From: Paraphoma chrysanthemicola
Lineage: Eukaryota; Ascomycota; Dothideomycetes; Pleosporales; Phaeosphaeriaceae
Direction of reading: 5' to 3'
Length of the DNA stretch: 64,000 bases
Assembly (NCBI GenBank): GCA_020744225.1
Contig: JAGMWG010000025.1
Span: forward strand, 186,001-250,000
Position 1 is the first letter of the stretch. Each line of letters opens with the position of its first letter. Shown one piece after another: positions 33,780 through 44,552 of this stretch. The notes under the pieces were generated by a model that worked only from the letters and a program-made list of their open reading frames with translations, did no database searches and was not told where the DNA came from. Made by a program: the position numbers and the translations under genes.

Positions 33780-34296
33780 ATCTCCCTGAAGATTGCAACG
33801 AAGATGTCATTCCGGCGTGGTGGCGCCTACAATGTATTTACAGAGACTGAGACAGATTTGGGAGCAACTTCGAACCTTCCACCCTGTCTTCGCCGGGACG
33901 AAACCATGACGATCAAATCAGCACTTTCGGTGATTTGATGTGCTTCTCGTGCGGCTTTTCGCAAGTAGCTGTGTGCTCATCAATGTTCGAAGTTTGCGGA
34001 AATACCAGATCGCTCCTTTCACTTTTGACCCTTCGAACTCACCGAGGCCCAAACCACAAAACCTTTGCATCAACACCCGTTAACAACAGCAAGCAGTGTC
34101 AACGAACGCGAGATGGCGTATGCGCAGCCAACCGGCTACGGACCACGAAGTCTGCACTAGCTGCGTCGAAGAGGCGTTCGTGGCTGCGCGATCTTTCAGC
34201 TGTGCTCAGCCTGACCGGAACATAAGTATGGCGGGGCGGCGCATGGTATGAAAATGTAATCTGCTGAAGCTTGTTCGCATCTTATTACTATTCGTA
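33780..34296. other. intergenic spacer
   Basis: It contains the 3' flank of the DUF1989 gene and the promoter of the next + strand gene. I see nothing else. Confidence 0.5.
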
Positions 34297-35592
34297 ATGT
34301 TCAAAAAGCTATTCAAAGCACGACGTGAGGCTCCTAAGCAGCCAGCCGGCAAACCTGGGAAAACTGAATGTTACGGAGTGCCTTCACCAGTTTATTCTGT
34401 GAATCCGGTCGAATATGGCCTTCGGTCTCCACCAACAGGAGTGCCTTCACCAGCCTATTCTTTGAGTCCAGTCGAATATGGCCTTCTGTCTCCACCACCC
34501 GGAGTGCCTGGTCCGCCTATGCAGTTGCAACCCAACTCCCCGAGCCCGGTCGCGTATCAAGCGAGTGCACCAGAACCGACACCGAAACAAGTGACACAGC
34601 CCAAGACAGCCGTGCACCCCCATCGGTAGGACTTTGATATATCTTTGACCTGAGAATGACTGATTCATGTGAGCTTGAACAAACACGACCGCCCCACTAA
34701 CGCCCACGTGTTGCCATCGAAGGCTCAACCACAAGAGCTACCGGCCGGCACCCAGACGCAGAGCAAGGTCGTACACTCTCCAAACAAGCTTAAAGCAAAT
34801 AATCAGCCGCAAGGACCAATCGAATTGCCGGCAAGTGCACCGCCATCTCGCTACGAGCTACCGAATGTCAGCACTCCAAGACCCAACCACGACGCCGGCT
34901 GGAAAAGTCCAGGCGGATTTTCAACAACAACAACATTGGTGCCCAGTCCTCGCAGTGAAGCTCATTCTCCGAGGCTCGGAGGACCGGAACATACTGGTCT
35001 TGCAAACACACACAAAGATGGAGACGATGGAGTCAAGAAGTTCGTGCTCGACGTTTACTGTCCCTTGAAGCGAGATGCACGCGGTAATCGACGCGAGCAA
35101 ATCCCTCGTGACGCTCGGGAATTTCGGCTCACCAAAGTCGCCTTGATACCTATTGTTGCCGGCAAGCGAACGTTTGTTTCATTTGACGTTGTGTTTGGCG
35201 AAGTGGATGAGTCGTACGCGAGGTTGGTAGAGAAGCATTTTTCATGTACGTGTATCATCAGACTGGCCCACTTCAGAGAAACCATTTTGCTGACCGAGTA
35301 CAGTTTCACAAGAAACACATATTGAGAAGATGGATGCTGGGCGCGTGAACGCGGACTTGGTGTATGTGCTTGGACCGCTGAAAATTGCGTATCGGGACGG
35401 TGATCAGTCGGAAGTATATATGAAGTTTCCTAGTGTGCAAGAAAGTAAGTCATGCTTCAAACAACACTGGAATGTATATGGGATCCTGCATCTGACTTGA
35501 ATTTTTTAGGAGATAAGTTCGAGGAAACGTTCTGGAGCATGTGGCAGTATGTGGAACAGTTGGGGAATGACGAAGCAGGGCGGATTGCTTGA
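34297..35592 (+). CDS. uncharacterised protein with N-terminal Pro-rich tandem repeat
   Basis: Exons 34297-34625, 34674-35245, 35304-35444 and 35510-35592 give about 374 residues. The N-terminal third has two copies of a 21-residue unit (GVPSPVYSVNPVEYGLRSPP and GVPSPAYSLSPVEYGLLSPP) and the start of a third. Residues 110-240 stay Pro/Ser/Thr-rich. The C-terminal 140 residues look folded: VKKFVLDVYCPLKRDARGN, RLTKVALIPIVAGKRTFVSF, YVLGPLKIAYRDGD and FWSMWQYVEQLGND. I do not recognise this domain. Each intron has GT...AG ends, is 48-65 nt long and keeps the frame open; the last splice gives QERDKFEETFWS. No catalytic motif is visible. Confidence 0.72.
34375..34506 (+). repeat. 63-bp coding tandem repeat, two units plus partial third
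   Basis: Units start at 34375, 34438 and 34501, each with GGAGTGCC. The period of 63 bp is a whole number of codons, so copy number can change without breaking the frame. Confidence 0.9.
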
Positions 35593-35736
35593 ACATTAGA
35601 CGAAGCTGAGCATGATGAAAGAAACAGCTGGTGGACTATGAACTGGTTAGTCATTATCTTGATGATCCCACTGGTCTATTCATCAGAGGTGCCATGGGCC
35701 ACAATGAGACTTCCCGATACTACGCACTGCGGCCAG

Positions 35737-37440
35737 TCAGCCCACAAGCTCATTCATCTCCACATCCGTCCTCTTCTTATCATCCCACCCTTCAATCCCC
35801 TCCCTCCCCGTCACAAACTCCTTCCTCAATCCCGCGAACCCCTTCCCAATAAACAGAAAGTCTACCTCTTCCAACGTCCTCCCGCCCGTTTCCGGACACA
35901 GGAAAAATACAAACAAGACAGCAATAACATTGCCCGAAATAACCCACAGCCAGAAATACCACCCGATATTCGCGAATCCAATTGGCCCTGCGAATACGGT
36001 GATGAACGTCATCAACCACTCGCCAAACGCCGTCGCCGCGCCGCCAATATGTCTGTACTCGAGCGGAGCGATTTCGGCGCAGTAGAGCCACACACAGCCT
36101 TGCCAGGCATAACCAAAGACGAATAGGAAGATGAATATGATGCCGATTGCCGCCCAGCGGATGGCTTCAGTGGTGGAAAGTGCGACGAGGACGGTGAAGA
36201 TGGTAATCAGTAATGTCATTGTTAGAGCGCCGTAGAGCAGGACGCTGCGACGCCCAACGCGCTCGATGGTGAAGTACAACGGTACGCAGCCAAGTGCGAA
36301 GAAGATATTGAGGACGCCGGAGAGGAGGGATACGAGGGAGGGTTTGGCGATGGTGGAGAGGATGACGGAACCTAGTATGATGTTAGCTTGAAGGTATAAA
36401 ATCGGGATAGTGGGAAGTGGGATGGGTGTACTGTAGTATGCGATCAGACTTGATCCCATCCACTCGCGGATCATCGGGAGCCAGAAACACATGCAGAGTC
36501 TTCGAATGATTTTCATGCGTGTGTTGTCCACAATGCCCATTGTCAAGAACTGCTTCCAGTGGAGACTCGAATTCGCTTCCAGTTCGGCTTCGATGGCGGC
36601 AAGAATCTCGCGTCTGGTGTTTTGCACTTTGTCTGAGTCAATAGGTGTATCGTTAAGTTGTGCGAGCACAGCATCGCCTTCTTCCCAGCGATTGCGAGCG
36701 TAGTACCAGCGCGGCGTATCTACATAAGATCAGCATCTAGTCGTGAGTCGCATGCGAATCTATATCGACTTACCGGGCAGAAACCACATACATCCTCCCG
36801 AGAAGAATGCAAAGCTACACTGCAGCGCAACCGGCACTCTCCAACTTGCCTGATTATCCATCTTGGTAAACCCATAATCAACCCAGTACGCCAATGGCAC
36901 ACCACTAATCAGCAAGATCGCATTAAACGCATTCGCTGGTCCGCGATCGCCTATTTCGACACCTGTCTCACTCAGATATGTTGGTACTGCGGAGCTAATA
37001 CATCCAATTGCAAAGCCAGTAAGTAGACGCCCTGCGATGAGCTGGCCAACAGAGTACGATGAGGCCTGAACGACGGCGCCGAAGACTGCGACTAAATTTC
37101 CAAGCAGGATGGTGCCGCGTCGACCAATTTTGAATGTGAATGGGATGATGGCGAGTGCGGTGACGCATGCTGCCAGATCGTAGGATGCGGTAATCATGGG
37201 GATCGTCCAGACGTCTTTTGGATGGCCAATGGCGTCGAGGAAAGGAGGGTGGAGGAGAACACCGCCTAGGACGCCGGCATCGTACTAGAAATTGAGTCAG
37301 TATGGTGCTTCGAGGGCATCGGGATATTGCAGGTAGGGTGATCTGGATGTACTTACGCCGTACATCATGAAAGAAAGACCACAGACGACTTTCATCAGGC
37401 GGTATAACGTTCGCCCTCGGAGCTGTGGAAAGCAGCCCAT
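35737..37440 (-). CDS. major facilitator superfamily sugar-type transporter
   Basis: Minus-strand exons 37440-37357, 37284-36774, 36719-36432 and 36371-35737 give 505 residues with twelve predicted helices, the usual size of the sugar porter family. Signatures: YDAGVLGG in helix 1, KIGRRGTILLGN after helix 2, GRLLTGFAIGCISSAVPTYL, LPDTPRWYYARNRWEEG before the central loop, ERVGRRSVLLYG in the second half, WLYCAEIAPLEYR, and the closing PETGGRTLEEVD. The substrate cannot be told; the family moves hexoses, disaccharides, polyols and quinate with protons. The intron 36372-36431 is 60 nt and stop-free. A short cytosolic tail (about 40 residues) ends the protein. Confidence 0.92.
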
Positions 37441-38782
37441 TTTGACCGTATGATAATGCGCTATTTCAGTCTAAGGAGAATGCTGCTGGGCTATACTCGT
37501 GTTGCCCGCACTTCGCACTTAAAAAAGTCACGGAAAGTCAAGACGAGTACGCAACGCTACATTTGAAAACCAAGCTCATCGGTATATGTACTCCGAAGAC
37601 GCCTAAGCATCTCTAGCCGAGCCGTTGCAAATGCTTCATGTCGGCTTGCAATTAGCATGGTGATCTGCATAAGTGGCGCTTATTTCCGAGACTGGGGATT
37701 GGAGAAGGTGCGGAGGTAGCCCGCGGGAATGTTCATCCGGCGTGAAGATAGGCTATGACGAGTGTTTTTAAATCCTGCAGCAAGGATTTCGGAACGACGT
37801 CGAACGAGCTGACAGTGATGATGTAGGGTAATGTTCGGTGAAAGGGTTGGGAAAAATGTGGAAGAAAGCGCGAATCGGGTGCTTTACTCATCTCTAGCGT
37901 AACTCGTGTACACCACCAATTAGTAGCCAGGTTACATGACTTGATCTAAATTGAATTACATGTACTGATCATCAAGGTAAGGGAAACATTTTTTATCGAT
38001 ACCCAATCGATCATATGCACGACAATGATATCCCAACAATTTAGTGTGTGCTCAAGAATAGGTCAAGAGGTGATCGCTCTTCACGTATAGCGAGAAGTTA
38101 AACAGGAAACATTGATGCATAGAACGGGACTCTTGTTGGATAAGAAGAAGAAAGTCTTTCCAAGTTGGATGTGCTAGCGTTGATCTTACATTGCTTCTAG
38201 CTTCACGTCGACGCATGCACATGGCGTATAGAATTACATACTAGTATGAATGTAATATCAAGGCCAGTCAATCTGAACATGATTGGTATTGTACAGCAAC
38301 TACACTTTGAATTTCTACGATTACGTCCTAGCGGGACTGGGCAAACATGACGGCTGCGAATAGCACTTTCCAGTCAATAATTGTAACTTGTGGAGAAGCA
38401 TGAGAGCCTGTAGTGGACAAGGTGCATGATGCGTAGCCGATGACTCAAACCTTTGCGAAACTATCAACATTGTTAACACTATTCTTCGCTAGGCTTTTGC
38501 TAGAACTTATACGCGTTACATATGTTCAGGCTTTGCTAACAGTAGTACAAGAACCAACACACTCTTTTATGGCTCATCATAGCGCGGGAAGTCCTTGGCA
38601 GCGATTGTCACACAGTTCATCTAGCTTCCTCACAATCAGCAAGTACCGTGTGACGTAAGCGCGAAAGCCGCTTCGAGTGTGGGACCATTGAAGTCGAAAC
38701 ATAAGAATGTCGGAATCGCATTAACAAAATTCGTGGGCTTTGTGCTTCAATTGCCTTCGACTTCATCCAATTCTATCAAAAT

Positions 38783-38983
38783 TCACATGAAGGCGTTTGC
38801 AAACTCTTTTACATCTCGCCAATAACATTTATGTAGCACCGCAGCTACTTTTTTCGGGAACTCTGAGTCGTTCTTATCATCGTAGAAGTCTGCAGCGTCT
38901 TCAGCTCCAAGCCACTGGCACTCATGAAAAAGTCAGTTGCCAACTTTGATCAGAGGCTTGCAAATTTGAGGTTGTAGAAGCAT
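38783..38983 (-). pseudogene. short coding-like remnant with an internal stop
   Basis: Reading down from an ATG at 38983 gives 16 codons, a TGA at 38935-38933, then 49 open codons to a stop at 38785-38783. The second part reads like protein: ECQWLGAEDAADFYDDKN and KKVAAVLHKCYWRDVKEF. No family is recognised. It could be a small gene with an unseen intron or a decayed exon. Confidence 0.3.
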
Positions 38984-40570
38984 GGTAGGGAGACTCGGTC
39001 TTGTATATCGGAATTTCATCGTTATATCTAGTCAGGACAAAGGTACACTTTCTGCCTAAAGTACCATTGAGCTGTTGGTCGTAAGAGTTCTAGTCAAGGT
39101 CCTTTACTGTCTCCGCACAGCATGATTATCCTCTCCGTTGCATTTCGGCCCACGAAGCAGACGCAAATATGCGCCGCCAAGATGCTGACTTTAGTGAAAG
39201 AATCACGATGCAGAATGTTTGTGGGAAGAGAGAAGACACTGCCAGTAGTACTTATATACCCTAAATTCTCTCTAGACAGAAAAAAAGTCATTTGGGCTGT
39301 AGTTGTCAAATCTAAAGCTGAGAGGCTACCAGTCTCTGATCATCGTTGTCCAGCTCAGAGCTCCCAGTGACGCAGCTCCCACCATAACTCACTCTCTGCC
39401 CGAATATGGATCCCAGGTGCTGACTTTGGAGGTACATAAGGCCAGAAACATAGGAATTAGTACGATATGGTTTTTATATGGGCAAATATGTTCAGGTGCG
39501 AGGGCCATAGAGGAGCCGGTTCGGAAGGAAAGAACAGGTTTTCGTTTTTCGTTAACTCCATGCCTGGCCGAGACCATACCAACGCCCGGCTTGAACCTTT
39601 CTTTTGTGTGATTTTTGGCGAAGGGCGAAATGTCATAGTATGCGACAATGCAGATTTCTTGCAGGGCCATGTGGAAGCTGCTGTGGAAAAGGCTAATGCT
39701 GGAGGAAACGACTGCAGGACGCGTACTTCTCTTGAGAAAATGTTCCCCCAAAAGAACATGAAGAGGTTGTCGCGCCAATTTAGTAATCAGAGCTCGATCA
39801 CTCATGAGAATGCGGTCGTGGTCTTCTTGATGATGCTATCATCATGATAAATAGATGGAGAGACGCAGAGTTGGGCAGCCGGATATATAGAGCAACCTTA
39901 TTGGTGATTCTTGGGAGGGAGATGTAGGATGTGTAAGAACGTTGTAATTAGAGTAACTCAACCGGGGCAGTTCTCATGATGGATTCCCAGGTAAGATCTG
40001 AAATCCCAAATTCATCTGTATTTCTGTTGCAGAGCATTGAACGTGGCCAACATTCGAAGTAGAGTTGGCACAAAGAGATCGTCATGTCAACGTGTGCCGT
40101 TTCGTTCTGTTTCGAGAAAACGGCCAGGACATGAGATAGCGAGTGGTGGCATTGCAGAGGCAGGGCACATAGTCCGGTGGTATTTAGATTTCAGTAAGTT
40201 GTAGAAGGTATTGGCTTCGAAAGGATAGAGAGTACGGTGGTTGCGAGCTTTGATATCCCATCCCTAGTAAACACTTCAGAGGAGCGATCAGATCGCAATT
40301 TTGACCAACGCTTAGAGAACACGAGTTTTGACACTAAATATCATGTGTCTTTATCACCGTCCTTTTGATTCCTGGTAAAGACGCAAGAACAGTGGGATTC
40401 TTCCCAATGCCACCTCCCAAATTGGCCCTGATGGTAACTCATGAACGAGATTCTCAACAGATGAGAAATATTAGATTGGAATTGGACAGGTCTCGAACCA
40501 TGTTATGGCAGAGATGGCTTTTTTCGACCGCGGCAGCTGTGGGCACATGAATTGCATCCAGTCATCTTTG

Positions 40571-40598
40571 GAAAAAAAAAAGAAGAAGGAGGAGGAGG
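40571..40598 (+). repeat. purine-only low-complexity run
   Basis: A run of G and A only (A10 followed by AGAAGA and GGA repeats). Such tracts are mutation-prone and often lie in non-coding DNA. Confidence 0.8.
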
Positions 40599-41620
40599 TT
40601 TTGTTGAGCAAAATGGCATAGCGACCAAGTACTTATACACAGATGGATCAGCCGGCGACCCTTCCACCGAGTGCTCCAATTATGTCTAAGGCACATTCCC
40701 ATCGTCTTGCGCAGCCAACACTTTGTAGAAGTTTCACGAGTGTTTCCTTATGCTGTGTGTGTCTGCATATCATGAGCAACAGCAGCGCAGACTCAATCAA
40801 AGTAAAGTGATGTCTTGGAGTACACGGTCTGGCTACTTGCCTCAACTACAGAACACTTCTTCTCACTTGAAACATTTCGCATAAGTTTGGTGGACTGGAG
40901 AACAGCAAACATAAAATCGGTTTTTCGGAAGTTTGAGAGAACTGAGATGAAGCATGCGTATGTCGAAGACGTTGATAGGAGGGGCGAAGGGAGACGATAC
41001 ACACACATAATATATATAAGTATACAAGAACACTCCTTTTCGCCAATGCTCCAGCCCATGAATTGGTTTCCGGTATTTCTGGAAAGATTATATTACATGT
41101 TCTAGGATTGTTCAGGGTCTTCCATTTAATGCCTCAATTTTGGACGAGAGACATGACACGTTTTTTGATGTGCTTAGCATGCCTGCACGATATAACGATG
41201 GCACTTCTGGTTTGCTTCATGTTTCGATGAGGTAAAGTCCATGTTGTCATTTCGTACCACTACTCGAAATATACATGTGTGATATAAGTAACTCTCTTGG
41301 AAGCTTTCGGAGCAGCAAAATCCCAGACATGCCCATGTTCCAGGAAGTCTTTGGGGTACAAGTAGGGAGATTTTGGCATTTGGAAAAAGCCAGAGGAGGA
41401 TGACAGTGAGCATTTTGTAGCTTCTCACGGCCACCGCGTCTTGGCGGAGGGAACAAAAAGAGTTTTCGAGCGGTCAAAATGGTATTCACATATGAGGCCA
41501 GAAAAGTTTAGCCGTGATATACACCATCCGTGCCCAGATATCTAACAAGGTCGTGGATATGTCCACTCATATCCACATGATGTTTTTGTCAATTCTCGCC
41601 TGAGTTCGTGCCGGGACATT

Positions 41621-42400
41621 TTACCACCACCTTGCGCCAAAGATCTTGGGCGCGACTTTGTCCTTCTTCTCTTCTTCCACCAAATCTATCCTTCTGTGGC
41701 CCTTCACATCCACCGCGAGCTCCTGGTACTCGTAGTCACTTTGACTCGGCCTCTTGATCAAATGCACGTGCACCACACCCTGGCCTAATGGTCCCTCCAC
41801 ATAGAATCTGAACTTGAAGTGCTCGGTGCCCCACTTGTCTGTCTCTTGCGTGCTGCTGATGAAGCGATTGCGTGCTAATCGTGACCACGATGCTTCTCCA
41901 AAAGCGGCGATTTCTGAAGATGGGCCGAGCACGGCTTGACATCGCGAGTCGGCACGGATGAGGGTTACAGCGCGGTTGAACTGGGCGGTTTTGGAGGAGG
42001 GGGAGAAGACGTCGGAGAAGAGGAAGTAGCCTACGCCACCCTGCACATGACTGTTAGTTACCGTCACTTCAATGACAGGATATCGGTTGCTCACAGTCGC
42101 TAAAACTCCCACTACTACCACTACCATGTTGAAGCTCTGCTGTGTAGTTCGCACCACCTTTTCGCCTGGCGATAGATCAGACCATCTCACTTGCCCGCTA
42201 TCGCCCGTCAAGGTTATCGATTTCCGCGGCGGTGGTGGAGGGCCAGGGCTTGAGCTATGCGTAGCTTGTGCATTGCGAGAAGTCGAGAACGCTGTGCGAC
42301 CCAGCGCAGTTTTCCTGGTCGAAGTGGGTTGTATGCGTGGAAGCAGGAAGGACGGTCGAAGCAGGGCGATCGCCTCGGTAGGTCTGTATATCGCTGTCAT
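41621..42400 (-). CDS. TIM21: mitochondrial import inner membrane translocase subunit Tim21
   Basis: Tim21 tethers the TOM and TIM23 complexes and helps sort proteins into the inner membrane. Exons 42400-42095 and 42040-41621 give 241 residues. The N-terminus is a mitochondrial targeting sequence (Arg-rich, no acidic residues: RPSFLLPRIQPTSTRKTALG, then TAFSTSRNA). One membrane helix follows (SFNMVVVVVGVLATGGVGYF) and then the intermembrane-space domain: FSDVFSPSSKTAQFNRAV, AAFGEASWSRLARNRFI and HFKFRFYVEGPLGQGVVH. The frame is also open upstream to 42577 with another Met at 42481, but the start at 42400 gives the best targeting signal. Intron 42041-42094 (54 nt) is stop-free and falls in the helix. 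It is divergent from MSP1. Confidence 0.93.
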   Translation of the reverse strand: MTAIYRPTEAIALLRPSFLLPRIQPTSTRKTALGRTAFSTSRNAQATHSSSPGPPPPPRKSITLTGDSGQVRWSDLSPGEKVVRTTQQSFNMVVVVVGVLATVSNRYPVIEVTVTNSHVQGGVGYFLFSDVFSPSSKTAQFNRAVTLIRADSRCQAVLGPSSEIAAFGEASWSRLARNRFISSTQETDKWGTEHFKFRFYVEGPLGQGVVHVHLIKRPSQSDYEYQELAVDVKGHRRIDLVEEEKKDKVAPKIFGARWW

Positions 42401-42654
42401 TGCTGCTGTCGTGAAGGTTCTGGCACGTGAAGGGTTGTCAAGATGCGGAGGCGGAGCTGGTGAGGTGAATGCCCGCAGCATGCAATGCAGGCCAAGGCCG
42501 AGGCTGCGGGCCGCTGTGTGGCGGCCGACGTCGTCGTAAACTTTGGACGGCCAACGCATTGTAGATCGACACTTCACGCTTCACTCGCGCCATCACCACC
42601 ATTCTCGCGCGCCGCTCTTTTCTTGCATCGTAGGGAGAGCATAACGGAGGCAAC
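42401..42654. promoter_or_regulatory. shared divergent promoter, TIM21 / MSP1
   Basis: Only about 254 bp separate the two start codons of two mitochondrial-membrane genes, so their promoters must overlap or be shared. No specific factor site is claimed. Confidence 0.6.
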
Positions 42655-44118
42655 ATGGCTTCGAACAAGAAGAGCGGCCTCACGGGCTACTTGCCGGACA
42701 TTCTCATGGCTGCCGCAGCGGTACGTTCGCGCCTTCTGCACGCGTCTTCGTAGTACCAGGGCCTGTAACTGACGTGTGTCGCAGCCATTGATAGCCTACT
42801 TCGTCATACGCAACCTCCTCGCACGCCTCGACCCCGAAGCCCAGCAGAAAGAGGAAGCACGTGCTAAAGCTACTGCCGCGACACGGAAACTCGACGCCAT
42901 CCTGACCGGGAAGCGGAGAAAGAGCCATGGCGGAGACTACGACAGCGATGACGAGTTTGAGCGGAGAAGCTTGCGCCCGAGGATACAGGACCTCAACCTG
43001 AACACATACGAGCAGACGATCGCAATGGAGGTCGTTGCGCCTGAGGAGATTCCTGTATCATTCGAAGGTATGTGACCAGCGCGACAAGGAGCTATGTCAA
43101 TGCTCAGAGATCGTATCATCTTTCGCCGTATACGTGCTAATACAGTACAGACATTGGCGGTCTTGACAACATCATCGAAGAGCTCAAGGAATCCGTCATC
43201 TACCCCCTCACCATGCCACACCTGTACTCGCACTCCTCCTCGCTTCTGTCTGCACCCAGCGGTGTCCTCCTCTACGGCCCTCCTGGCTGTGGCAAGACTA
43301 TGCTGGCCAAAGCCCTCGCACACGAATCCGGCGCATGCTTCATCAACCTGCACATCTCGACCCTGACCGAAAAGTGGTACGGTGATTCAAATAAACTCGT
43401 CAACGCAGTCTTCAGCTTGGCACGGAAACTTCAACCTAGCATTGTGTTCATCGACGAGATCGACGCGGTACTCGGACAGCGAAGAAGCGGCGAGCACGAA
43501 GCAAGCGGCATGGTCAAGGCTGAGTTTATGACACACTGGGACGGTCTGGCCTCGTCGACTGGCAGCGAGCCGCAACGGATATGTATTCTCGGTGCCACCA
43601 ACCGCATCCAGGACATCGACGAAGCCATCCTCCGTCGCATGCCCAAGAAGTTCCCCATCGGTCTCCCTTCCGCCTCGCAACGACACAACATCTTCTCTCT
43701 CATCCTCCGCGACACCAAAGTCGACCGCAAGAACTTCGACCTCGACTACCTAGTCCGTGTATCTGCCGGCATGTCTGGGTCAGACATCAAGGAGGCGTGT
43801 AGAGATGCAGCGATGGGACCAGTCCGCGAGTACATACGGCGCAAGAAGGCCGATGGCACTCTCAAGAGCAGTCGCACAGTCGCAACGGGCGATGTACGAG
43901 GCCTACGGACACAAGACTTCTTTGGTACCGGGCGAGGAATGAAGGACTTGGGCGCACTGGACGAGACACGCGAGGAGATGAATGCTCGCGTCAGGAGTAG
44001 GGTACACACCACCTCTGAGTCCGAGGAGGCGAGCAGTAGCGTCACAACAGAGAGTGGTGACGAGAAGCCATTCCGGGACTCGGCGTACCAAGAGGCCGAA
44101 GCCACGCAGGCCAGGTAA
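42655..44118 (+). CDS. MSP1: AAA ATPase Msp1, mitochondrial outer-membrane protein extractase
   Basis: Msp1 (human ATAD1) pulls mistargeted tail-anchored proteins and stuck precursors out of the outer membrane. Exons 42655-42720, 42785-43067 and 43151-44118 give 438 residues. An N-terminal membrane helix (PLIAYFVIRNLLARL) is formed across the first splice. The AAA domain has Walker A GPPGCGKT, Walker B IVFIDEID, pore-loop region TEKWYGDSNK, sensor ILGATNR and arginine finger RRMPKKFPI. A Ser/Glu-rich tail of about 70 residues (SESEEASSSVTTESGDE) extends beyond the yeast protein. The third exon splice gives FEDIGGLDNII, the standard entry to the AAA domain. Confidence 0.95.
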
Positions 44119-44552
44119 TGCGCGAGGATGGAACTATCGCGCTCAGGCTATGACTTTGTATAAATTCGACTACAGGAACTACGACCACATACATGAATTG
44201 GGAGCTGTTACATACGGACGGCGTTTGTTGGGATATCTACTCTGGAGCTCTGAAGGGCACGGTACGCTAGACGCTAGACCTGGGGGGTCGCAGATACCCT
44301 ATCGAAGCTATTACTATTGCTTCGAACACTTTTGGCGTGCGTGATTTGTACACTGTCTGAATTTTTTCACGAATGGAGTATAAAATGTGCAGAGGGGGTG
44401 ATGTGGCATCTTCACCACAGCTTGCTGCCTGCTCTACATGTTCAAACTTTGGTTCGCGCCACGAAAACCGTACCGCTGAAATTCAACTTTTACAAACACA
44501 TTTTTCTTTCTCCTACTCTCCACTTCTATAATCATATTCTGTGTACGCAAAA
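44119..44552. other. intergenic between two + strand genes
   Basis: It contains the MSP1 3' flank and the promoter of the phosphoesterase gene. Nothing else was recognised. Confidence 0.5.

Larger units (their letters stand above)
37441..41620. other. gene-poor, AT-richer region of about 4.2 kb
   Basis: No intact gene was recognised. Base composition is more AT-rich than in the flanking genes. Open frames reach about 138 codons but lack family features, and overlap each other on both strands. A coding-like remnant lies at 38783-38983 (listed). Decayed repeat or gene DNA is the likely content. Confidence 0.5.

Noticed and set aside
40485..40510. tRNA B-box-like sequence (GGTTCGAGACC on the minus strand)
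   Set aside because: The flanking bases do not pair into a T-arm and no A-box or acceptor stem is present.
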